Origin: Patescibacteria group bacterium | Lineage (GTDB): Bacteria; Patescibacteriota; Microgenomatia; UBA1400; PJMF01 | Length of the DNA: 5,064 bases | Reading direction: 5' to 3' | NCBI GenBank assembly: GCA_018813375.1 | Contig: JAHJBU010000035.1 | Location: 1-5,064 of the forward strand | In this document: positions 1 to 5,015 of the stretch, in pieces | How the letters are laid out: every line of letters begins with the position of its first letter | Position numbering within the stretch: the stretch's first letter is position 1 | The notes under the pieces: model-generated | Seen by the model: the letters and a program-made list of their open reading frames with translations, nothing else | Databases searched by the model: none | Told to the model about the DNA's origin: nothing | Position numbers and translations under genes: made by a program

Positions 1-446
1 CTACCCATTTCTTCCCAATAATAAAGCAATTCTTCAACCTCTATGCCATAAGTAGTTAGCTCAATTTTAACATCATGTGGAGGAACACTGGCTAGGACAT
101 AAGCTAAAAAACCAACAGAAATTACCACGGCAATAGGCAAAAACTGACCAGCAAAAAATAAGATTAAGCTAATTAGAAATACAATCAATATCACTGTAGT
201 GTAGTACTGACGGTCTCGTTTTTTAAAAGGCCTGCTTGGAGCAGTCCAAGTGACAATTGTTTTTTTTGGGCGAGGTTTGGGTACTCCGGGGAAAAGATTT
301 TCTTCTTTTTTCTTTTTTTGAGTTTTTGGTTCTGTGTTTGGATCTCTTTTTGGCGGTGGAGTAGTCTGACGTCTGGCGCGCAGTTGTGCCAAGTAATCAG
401 CAGAACTCATGGGTTTGGCAGTATTTTGGGTAGCAGGATTCATCAT
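1..446 (-). CDS. Small two-helix membrane protein with Pro/Lys-rich N-terminus, partial
   Basis: This minus-strand frame is open from the ATG at 446 (a second ATG follows at 443) to the left edge, giving 148 visible residues without the C-terminus. Residues 1-80 are hydrophilic, rich in Pro, Lys, Arg and Gln, with a run KKKKEE near residue 45, and look like a disordered cytoplasmic tail. Residues about 81-121 form two adjacent hydrophobic helices separated by a short AGQFLP turn, ending in LASVPP. After them starts a soluble part containing TTYGIEVEELLYYWEEMG. I recognise the layout as common in small uncharacterised membrane proteins of Patescibacteria, but I cannot name a function; a PH-like or DUF-type domain after the helices is possible. 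The upstream 64 bases separate it from a divergent tRNA gene. No clear Shine-Dalgarno site precedes the start, so the choice between 446 and 443 is open. Confidence 0.75.
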   Translation of the reverse strand, partial: MMNPATQNTAKPMSSADYLAQLRARRQTTPPPKRDPNTEPKTQKKKKEENLFPGVPKPRPKKTIVTWTAPSRPFKKRDRQYYTTVILIVFLISLILFFAGQFLPIAVVISVGFLAYVLASVPPHDVKIELTTYGIEVEELLYYWEEMG

Positions 447-510
447 TTTTACTATACATCAAGCTTGGACTAATATGGAAGAGCAAAGAATGGTAAAATA
501 TTATTTCTAA

Positions 511-593
511 GGAGGTGTCGCATAGTGGTCAATTGCACTGGTTTTGAAAACCAGAGCCTTACGGCTTCGTGGGTTCGAATCCCTCCACCTCCG
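511..593 (+). tRNA. tRNA-Ser (anticodon UGA)
   Basis: The sequence folds as a class II tRNA. The acceptor stem GGAGGTG (511-517) pairs with CACCTCC (586-592). A short D stem GCA/TGC (520-522 with 534-536) encloses a loop holding the GG pair. The anticodon stem CTGGT/ACCAG encloses the loop TTTGAAA, with anticodon TGA at 545-547. A long variable arm AGCC-TTAC-GGCT (555-566) is typical of serine tRNAs. The T loop is TTCGAAT (574-580). The discriminator base is G593 and CCA is not encoded. The T stem has one U-U mismatch (570 with 584). It would read UCA and, by wobble, other UCN codons. No convincing terminator follows. Confidence 0.95.
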
Positions 594-668
594 CAACAAC
601 TGAAAAGTTCTGACAGACCCGTCTATTACTGCTGAATGGGTTGATGGGGCTTGCTAAATTCCCTTGAT

Positions 669-688
669 TTGAACATTTTTCGGTTCAA
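669..688. repeat. Short inverted repeat TTGAAC-n8-GTTCAA
   Basis: TTGAAC (669-674) and GTTCAA (683-688) are perfect inverted copies separated by ATTTTTCG. No T-run follows, so it is not a good terminator. It could be an operator half-site pair, part of an attachment site or chance. Confidence 0.4.
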
Positions 689-733
689 CGGCCTGTAGAA
701 AGCATTCCTGTGGGTTATAAAGCATCATTAATA

Positions 734-739
734 TATAAT
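734..739 (+). promoter_or_regulatory. Candidate -10 box TATAAT ahead of the LPO_1073-family gene
   Basis: An exact TATAAT lies in an AT-rich stretch. The region 16-18 bases upstream (about 710-717, around TGGGTT) is a poor -35 match. Transcription from it would begin near 745-747, directly in front of the ATG at 748, which would give a nearly leaderless message. No Shine-Dalgarno site lies between them. In such AT-rich DNA a chance TATAAT is quite possible. Confidence 0.4.
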
Positions 740-747
740 TAGTTAAG

Positions 748-908
748 ATGAACCATTCTTTTTTCAATCATTTATAGAAAAAATTAAAATTATTTTAGAT
801 TTTAGTAAGCATAACTCCCCCTCTTTTAAAAAAACTGAAAAAAATACATTTTCAAATCAGGCTAACAAAGTTAGTAATCAAATAGGACAACAAAATGTCC
901 ATGTTGGC
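748..908 (+). other. Probable N-terminal part of the LPO_1073-family gene, out of frame with its only ATG
   Basis: The frame of the 909-1871 gene has no stop back to 747, and these 54 codons read like protein: an amphipathic helix (FIEKIKIILDF), a Lys/Ser/Asn-rich linker, then NQIGQQNVHVG joining directly to the annotated ATG. The Gly/Asn/Gln strand motif just before the first helix is what I expect at the N-terminus of this family. No ATG, GTG or TTG occurs in frame here. The ATG at 748 is one frame off (MNHSFFNHL then stop). One extra T in the T6 run at 759-764 would join that ATG to the downstream frame as MNHSFFQSFIEK. This could be a real frameshift mutation, a base-calling error, slippage at T6 or a non-standard start such as ATT at 783, 789 or 792. 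Confidence 0.65.
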
Positions 909-1871
909 ATGACAGCATCAGAAACAATGAAAATTGTCGACGCAGTTGTTGATCAAAAAATGTTGAAGGTTAAAGATGTGGCGATCGCAGTTTATAACCA
1001 ACGTCAAATTGAGTTTAAATCAAAACTTTTAAAAGAAATAAACAAGTTGCCTCCTGAAGAAACTGCAAAACTTGCTGAGCCAGATACTCAGCTTGCATTG
1101 TTAGAAGCAGCAACTATAAGTGGCAGGAAAAAAGATCAAGACCTTCGATCTTTACTTGCTGATTTAGTTATTAAGCGCATTAAAAATGACAGTCATGGAA
1201 AAGAGGATCTAAAAAATGTTGTTTATAATGAAGCAATCTCAACTGTAAATAAGTTAACTGTAGATCAGCTTAAAATAATAACATTGTGCTACTTACTTAG
1301 GTACACATCGTATAGTGGATTTACTGATTGGAAAGAGTTTATTTCATATTTGAATCATGATATCAAACCATTTTTAAACTTTAAAAACACAAACACTGAA
1401 TTTCAGCATATAGAATATGCCGGCTGTGGGAGTCTTGGAATTGGAAGTTGGGATGTATTTCAAACGTTTAGAAAGCAATATGCTTTCTTATTTTTTGCCA
1501 AGATTGAATCGACAAAAATAGAAGAGTTGAATTTATCAACTAGTATATTAAGCAAATTTTTTAAAAAAGAAGGTGACAAATATTACTTGCCTTTTAGAAA
1601 TGCTTCCGATTTAAAAGATTTTCTCGATAAGGAGAAGATAGACGAAAAACTAATTAACAAAATTGTGGGAATTTATAACGGACAAGTAAAAAATATGGCA
1701 GATACTAAAGCTCAGTTGAAAACTGAGGATGTTGGGAAGCTATTAATGAAAATTTGGGATGAATCTCCTTTACAACATTTAAATCTTACCTCTGTTGGAA
1801 TAGCTATTGGGGCAAGTTATTTCGAACAAATTACTAAGAAAAAAGTTGACATAAATATCTGGATTAATTGA
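909..1871 (+). CDS. LPO_1073/Vpar_1526 family protein (function unknown), 5' end probably longer
   Basis: The 320 residues are soluble and mostly helical, with no signal peptide or membrane segment. I recognise the family from several parts in order: an N-terminal helix following the NQIGQQNVHVG motif; a region near residues 59-92 (PDTQLALLEAATISGRKKD, then LRSLLADLVIKR); VVYNEAISTVNKLTVDQL at about 104-121; LCYLLRYT at 126-133; HIEYAGCGSLGIGSWDVF at 167-184; and the C-terminal signature LTSVGIAIGASYFEQ ending in INIWIN. The family is named after Legionella and Veillonella members, and I know of no assigned biochemical activity. The ATG at 909 is the first in-frame standard start, but it has no Shine-Dalgarno site and the frame runs upstream to 747, so 909 is probably an internal Met of a protein about 50 residues longer. 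The gene is very AT-rich and converges on the recombinase with only 4 bases between the stops. It is probably accessory island cargo. Confidence 0.8.
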   Translation: MTASETMKIVDAVVDQKMLKVKDVAIAVYNQRQIEFKSKLLKEINKLPPEETAKLAEPDTQLALLEAATISGRKKDQDLRSLLADLVIKRIKNDSHGKEDLKNVVYNEAISTVNKLTVDQLKIITLCYLLRYTSYSGFTDWKEFISYLNHDIKPFLNFKNTNTEFQHIEYAGCGSLGIGSWDVFQTFRKQYAFLFFAKIESTKIEELNLSTSILSKFFKKEGDKYYLPFRNASDLKDFLDKEKIDEKLINKIVGIYNGQVKNMADTKAQLKTEDVGKLLMKIWDESPLQHLNLTSVGIAIGASYFEQITKKKVDINIWIN

Positions 1872-1881
1872 TCTATTAATC
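1862..1881. terminator. AT-rich palindrome spanning both convergent stop codons, possible weak bidirectional terminator
   Basis: GATTAAT (1862-1868) and ATTAATC (1875-1881) are perfect 7-base inverted copies around a 6-base loop. The TGA stop of the plus-strand gene sits at 1869-1871, in the loop, and the TAA stop of the recombinase (1876-1878) lies in the right arm. The stem has one G-C pair and no long T-run follows on either side, so intrinsic termination would be weak. Confidence 0.3.
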
Positions 1882-3171
1882 TAATTTAAGTTCTTTATTT
1901 GAGAGAGTAAATTTAGTCCTAATCATTCCCAACGCCTCTTGTCTATCATCTGCACTTCCAGTTTTAAGTACATGCTTTAGATAATTGATTTGCATTTCAT
2001 CATCGTTGGATTTAACTGCTGAGTTTTCAATTTCTCCCAAATTGCCTGATAAATATTCTTGATGTAATACTTCCGATCTGAGTTTGTGGAATCTCTCAAT
2101 ATCTGCTCTTAGTTTTTTAGCTATTTTAGTTTTGTTAATTTTTACATTCCCAGCATTTATATGAGCGAGTAATTGTTTAATTAAATCTGCTTCAGTAATA
2201 TATGGTTCATCGCACTCATAGTCCACTGATCTGGCACAGTGGTAATAAATATGTTTATTGCTTCCTCCATACTTTAGCTTTTTATATCTTTCCTCAGCAG
2301 TGACTCCACCTCCGCATGATCCACAGATGCACAAAGTTTTGAAGGGAAACTTATTTTTATGCCAATTTTTAGGTGGTGTTTGTAATTGTTGCTGAACTTT
2401 ATCCCAAAGCTGTTTGGTTACTAATGGCTCATGAATTCCTTTATACCAATCATCTCCGTATTGAAATTCTCCATAGTAGAATGGATTTTTAAGTGTAGAG
2501 TATATTTTGCTTAAAGCTAGTAACTTATCATTTTTAGTTTTAAAGCCAATTTTCTTAAGCCATTTTTGGATAGTTCTACCACTATGACCTTTCTCAGCTA
2601 CTCGCTTATACATTTCTTTGACCACCCAATCTCTCTCCCGATCAGGAATAACTTCACTAATACGATTATTGTTTATGATATTTAAATATCCGAGAGGAGC
2701 TACTCCTGGCCTTATTCCCATCTGACATTTGGCTTTGAGTCCTCGTTTTACATTTACGCCTCTATTATCATTTTCTAATTTTGCCTGCGAGCAAAGAATC
2801 ATGAGAAGAAACTTTTCATTAGGACTGTTAGAAAAACTTTGTGAGTAGGTTTGAATTTTTAGAAGTTTTCCTTGATCCATCAAATCTACTAATGATCCTA
2901 AATCTCCAGCATTACGACTCAAGCGATCTGGTGCCCAAGTTAAGATCGCATTATATTTTTCTTCTCTGATCTCCTTGAGAATTTCTACGAATACTGGTCT
3001 TGCTCCAGATGCTTTGGCTGAATGACTTTCTCTTTTAGTCTCAATTATATTAATTTCTTCACGCTCTGCTAATGTGAGCATTTCTTTAAGTTGAGAATCT
3101 ATCGACATGGTTTGTCGCTCATCAGACTCCGAAGATTTGCGGGCATATAGGCAGTACTTAAGATCTGCCAT
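1876..3171 (-). CDS. Large serine recombinase (site-specific integrase/resolvase type)
   Basis: The 431-residue protein has the three-part layout of large serine recombinases. The catalytic resolvase domain occupies about 4-150. It has YARKSS with Arg11 and nucleophile Ser13, SIDSQ with Gln27, Arg58 in GARP, and the DRLSR motif at 82-86. These match the residues that form the 5'-phosphoserine DNA intermediate and activate it in the resolvase family. A 'recombinase' DNA-binding domain follows at about 157-262 (APLGYLN, GRTIQKWL, LKNPFYYGEFQYG, HEPLVTKQLWDKVQ). A zinc ribbon follows at about 279-322, with Cys283/Cys286 and Cys312/Cys320 as likely ligands. The C-terminal part is helical but has only a short coiled-coil stretch, which places the protein at the small end of the family. 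All catalytic residues seen are intact, so it is probably active. The ATG at 3171 is well supported by AAAGGAG six bases upstream. It overlaps the preceding small gene by 14 bases, which suggests translational coupling. Confidence 0.95.
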   Translation of the reverse strand: MADLKYCLYARKSSESDERQTMSIDSQLKEMLTLAEREEINIIETKRESHSAKASGARPVFVEILKEIREEKYNAILTWAPDRLSRNAGDLGSLVDLMDQGKLLKIQTYSQSFSNSPNEKFLLMILCSQAKLENDNRGVNVKRGLKAKCQMGIRPGVAPLGYLNIINNNRISEVIPDRERDWVVKEMYKRVAEKGHSGRTIQKWLKKIGFKTKNDKLLALSKIYSTLKNPFYYGEFQYGDDWYKGIHEPLVTKQLWDKVQQQLQTPPKNWHKNKFPFKTLCICGSCGGGVTAEERYKKLKYGGSNKHIYYHCARSVDYECDEPYITEADLIKQLLAHINAGNVKINKTKIAKKLRADIERFHKLRSEVLHQEYLSGNLGEIENSAVKSNDDEMQINYLKHVLKTGSADDRQEALGMIRTKFTLSNKELKLD

Positions 3172-3349
3172 TTGAGTCTCCTTTCACTATTAGTAGCTGA
3201 TGGAGTCGTTTAATTGCCCATTTAAATTCGTTAAAATATTTTGGCTTTTTAGTTCCAATATAAAACTTTAAAGCTAGTACAGTTTGATCTAAAATATCAA
3301 CTATTTTTTGAAGTTCTTGATCTGGTATTGTTTCTTTCATCAAGGACAC
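3158..3349 (-). CDS. Small helical protein overlapping the recombinase start
   Basis: A 63-residue reading frame opens at a GTG (3349); the ATG at 3340 gives 60 residues (MKETIPDQELQK...) and is an equally good or better start. Neither has a clear Shine-Dalgarno site. The sequence is predicted mostly helical: an acidic first helix (QELQKIVDILDQTVLALKFYI), a basic turn (GTKKPKY), and a second helix (FNEFKWAIKRLHQLLIV). No Cys, signal peptide or membrane segment is seen. Its stop (TAA, 3160-3158) lies inside the recombinase gene, a 14-base overlap in another frame, so the two are likely co-translated. I do not recognise the family. A small protein made together with a large serine recombinase could be a directionality factor or other accessory protein, but nothing in the sequence proves that. 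Confidence 0.65.
   Translation of the reverse strand: MSLMKETIPDQELQKIVDILDQTVLALKFYIGTKKPKYFNEFKWAIKRLHQLLIVKGDSNGRS
3178..3184 (-). promoter_or_regulatory. Strong ribosome binding site of the recombinase
   Basis: On the minus strand the sequence reads AAAGGAG, then ACTCAA, then the ATG at 3171. It is the clearest Shine-Dalgarno site in the window, fixes the recombinase start and lies inside the small upstream gene. Confidence 0.8.
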
Positions 3350-3385
3350 AAAGTACCGCGAAGGCTTTAGAAGTCTAGCAGCAGT

Positions 3386-4333
3386 TTATGAGGAAATTCT
3401 TGAAGAAAGATCTTTGCAGAATGTAATAAATGAATCTTGTGAGAAGTCTTTCACTGACCATTTCACAACCACGCCATATTGTGATGTCGATTGCAGAGGT
3501 TGAACATTAGTCTTAAGTATATCTTTAACACTTTCCAAAGTTTTCTGTTCAATTTCTTTATCATAAAGCCAAAAATCTAGTGTTTTACTAGGTTTACCTC
3601 CATTTATAGAACAACTAATAGTTAGTGACTGTTTGGTTTTCTGAGGTAACTTTAGGGTAAAGCTTATATTCTTTGGAGTTCTTCGAGCTTCCCAATTTAC
3701 TGTCTGAGATGGGTTTGCCTGCATTTGATTCATAGTGGTAATTATTGAGTTGATTTCTTTGTTCAAACCAATTTGTGAGAAAGCAGAGATAAATTCATCA
3801 TTACCAATAAAAGTGTTATCAGCTTTCTTAGTATTTACGTCTTTTTTAACTTGAGCTCCATATAATTTGGGAATTAATATTTCGAAATTTTCATGTTGAT
3901 AGTACTCAAGTTCTACACCATAAATATCAAATTTACTGTTTTGATTCATATAAACAATCAGATCTTTGAGGCGATCCTCAATACTGTCCATGAGGACTAC
4001 AAATTTGAAGTTGCCTTCATCTAAATTGATCTTCATTTGTTCTAATACATTCTGAAGTTGATCGTCATTGAGTGTGAAATAATCTTGAATTTTCTCTGTG
4101 GCTGAAACGCCGAACTTTTTTTGAACATGAGTATTGAGTTGGAGTAGAAAGTCATCAAAATTAGTCAGAGCTCGCCACAACGATGCTCCGTAATCTAAAA
4201 CTTGAGCCACCACTGTGCGTTTATCAGGATTTTTGTAGAGTTTGGTTTCAACTAGGTACAGTTGTCCCTCATGATCAATCCCAACTGCATCAATTGGTCC
4301 GCTGTTGGTGCCAAATTCGCGAGCAAGTATCAA
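3386..4333 (-). CDS. PD-(D/E)XK superfamily nuclease, N-terminus probably incomplete
   Basis: The N-terminal part carries a restriction-endonuclease-like core: SGPIDAVGID with Asp15, then LYLVETKLYKNPDKR with Glu29 and Lys31 (the D-x13-E-x-K pattern), then VVAQVLDYGASLW with Gln44 and Tyr48 matching the QxxxY motif of RecB/Cas4-like nucleases. These residues would bind metal and cleave DNA by family analogy. The middle (FKFVVLMDSIEDRLKDL, YMNQNSKFDIYGVELEYY, then ILIPKLYGAQVKK) is typical of standalone bacterial proteins of this group. The C-terminal 130 residues begin with a flexible linker and end in a domain I cannot name. The start used here is a TTG only 14 codons before the catalytic Asp, with no ribosome site. 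Relatives usually have a few dozen residues before this core. The frame continues upstream to a TGA at 4397-4399 without any ATG, GTG or TTG. It is probably co-transcribed with the small gene 36 bases downstream and the recombinase. A defence or restriction role is inferred only. Confidence 0.85.
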   Translation of the reverse strand: MILAREFGTNSGPIDAVGIDHEGQLYLVETKLYKNPDKRTVVAQVLDYGASLWRALTNFDDFLLQLNTHVQKKFGVSATEKIQDYFTLNDDQLQNVLEQMKINLDEGNFKFVVLMDSIEDRLKDLIVYMNQNSKFDIYGVELEYYQHENFEILIPKLYGAQVKKDVNTKKADNTFIGNDEFISAFSQIGLNKEINSIITTMNQMQANPSQTVNWEARRTPKNISFTLKLPQKTKQSLTISCSINGGKPSKTLDFWLYDKEIEQKTLESVKDILKTNVQPLQSTSQYGVVVKWSVKDFSQDSFITFCKDLSSRISS

Positions 4334-4339
4334 TAATTG
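4331..4339. other. Head-to-head junction with abutting TTG starts
   Basis: The nine bases CAATAATTG hold the forced TTG start of the nuclease (minus, 4333-4331), three bases that form an in-frame TAA for the plus strand, and the forced TTG start of the zinc-ribbon gene (plus, 4337-4339). There is no room for two promoters or ribosome sites. It reads as a rearrangement or insertion boundary between two 5'-incomplete genes rather than a normal divergent promoter region. Confidence 0.45.
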
Positions 4340-4972
4340 AATATCATCTCTAATGTCGTATTTGTAACAAAGGGATTGAGATATAAAAATAGGGCTTCAA
4401 CTATTGAAGAATGGATAGAATCTGATCGGACTAAACAAGATAAACAAGACAATACACCTGTCCCAAAAGCAAACTGCCCTGAGTGCGATAGTGCTATGGA
4501 TAATGATGGTTTACATCATTTGGTTGATTGGGATGATGATAAACCTATGAGAGTTTTGTTTACCCTCAAATGCCCAAAGTGTAAAAAGCGTCAGGGTGTT
4601 TATGATGATGGCGAGATTTACGTTTCAAAATCAGACTTCTGTCCTAAATGTAAAGAAAAAGTAGAAGTGAAAAGTAGTAGAAGAGGTCAAGTAATTACTA
4701 CACTCTATTCCTGCAAGAAATGTGATTACTCAAAAAAAGATATTTATGATCTTAAGAAAAGCGATGATGAACATAAAAAATGGGAAGAAGAACAAGCAAA
4801 GAAAGATTTAGAAAATAAACAGTTGCTTGAAAAGTATCGCACTGAGTTTTGTTTATCTGAAAAAGAAGGTAAAGAATATGTTGAAACTTTAGAAGCTATG
4901 GAAGTCGCCCAAGAAGTCAAAGCTTGTCCAGCCCCTGATATTTTGTACACACTGAAGATACACAATTGTTAA
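4337..4972 (+). CDS. Double zinc-ribbon protein, 5' end and perhaps 3' end altered
   Basis: The frame gives up to 211 residues with four CxxC knuckles: Cys47/Cys50, Cys79/Cys82, Cys102/Cys105 and Cys126/Cys129. They pair naturally into two zinc ribbons. The first is split by an acidic loop (HLVDWDDDKPMRVLF), which suggests nucleic-acid or protein binding. An N-terminal basic segment (TKGLRYKNRASTIEEW, then SDRTKQDKQDNTPVPK) precedes them. A highly charged helix (about 140-185, DEHKKWEEEQAKKDLENK) follows. I do not recognise a named family. The start is uncertain: a TAA sits at 4334-4336, the first possible start is TTG at 4337 with no ribosome site, another TTG is at 4376, and the first ATG (4496) would cut the first zinc ribbon. 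The last residues, from about 203 (LYTLKIHNC), may be encoded by the end of the adjoining insertion sequence. The gene may therefore be a remnant. Confidence 0.7.
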   Translation: MNIISNVVFVTKGLRYKNRASTIEEWIESDRTKQDKQDNTPVPKANCPECDSAMDNDGLHHLVDWDDDKPMRVLFTLKCPKCKKRQGVYDDGEIYVSKSDFCPKCKEKVEVKSSRRGQVITTLYSCKKCDYSKKDIYDLKKSDDEHKKWEEEQAKKDLENKQLLEKYRTEFCLSEKEGKEYVETLEAMEVAQEVKACPAPDILYTLKIHNC

Positions 4973-4992
4973 GCTACAATTGTGAGTACAAA
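4942..4992. repeat. Nested inverted repeat at the end of the zinc-ribbon gene and start of the IS
   Basis: CACAATTGT (4961-4969) and ACAATTGTG (4976-4984) form a perfect 9-base stem around TAAGCT, whose first three bases are the stop codon of the zinc-ribbon gene. Outside it, TTTGTAC (4942-4948) and GTACAAA (4986-4992) are a second perfect 7-base inverted pair, with a 12-base bulge on the left and one base on the right. No T-run follows, so it is a poor intrinsic terminator. It is more likely part of the left end of the insertion sequence. Confidence 0.6.
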
Positions 4993-5001
4993 TCATAATC
5001 T

Positions 5002-5009
5002 GAAGGGGG
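5002..5009 (+). promoter_or_regulatory. Ribosome binding site of the transposase gene
   Basis: GAAGGGGG ends six bases before the ATG at 5016, a good purine-rich Shine-Dalgarno match that supports this start. A CATAAT at 4994-4999 resembles a -10 box, but it has no good -35 partner. Confidence 0.65.
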
Positions 5010-5015
5010 TTCAGT

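Larger units (their letters stand above)
594..746. other. Stretch without a convincing gene between tRNA-Ser and the LPO_1073-family gene
   Basis: About 150 bases in which no frame on either strand gives a credible protein; the longest open stretches are about 20-32 codons and have no recognisable content. It holds a perfect 6-base inverted repeat at 669-688 and an exact TATAAT at 734-739. As the first sequence downstream of a tRNA next to a recombinase-bearing island, it is a plausible place for an island boundary, but no direct repeat of the tRNA 3' end marks one here. Confidence 0.6.

Noticed and set aside
626..723. Minus-strand open stretch of about 32 codons, and a plus-strand stretch interrupted by a TGA, in the gap after the tRNA.
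   Set aside because: They are too short, have no ribosome site, and show no recognisable similarity; several frames are open to a similar degree.
2304..2316. 13-base match (CTCCACCTCCGCA) between the tRNA-Ser 3' end (583-595) and the recombinase gene, resembling an attachment-site duplication.
   Set aside because: It lies inside the conserved zinc-ribbon codons (Cys-Gly-Gly-Gly-Val region), and a match of this length somewhere in a 5 kb window is within chance expectation.
3350..3388. The nuclease and the small gene are in the same frame, with only the nuclease TAA between them, suggesting a stop-codon read-through fusion.
   Set aside because: A dozen open codons in the shared frame is expected often by chance, and no recoding signal is visible.
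594..4400. Shared short words (for example GGGCTT) between the gap after the tRNA and the 4334-4400 junction as a recombinase core site.
   Set aside because: Six-base matches are not significant, and the symmetry expected of paired serine-integrase attachment sites was not seen.
4744..4965. Minus-strand open frame of 73 codons opposite the zinc-ribbon gene.
   Set aside because: It is Ser/Phe/Cys-rich antisense of the Lys/Glu-rich helix, has no ribosome site and no protein-like content.
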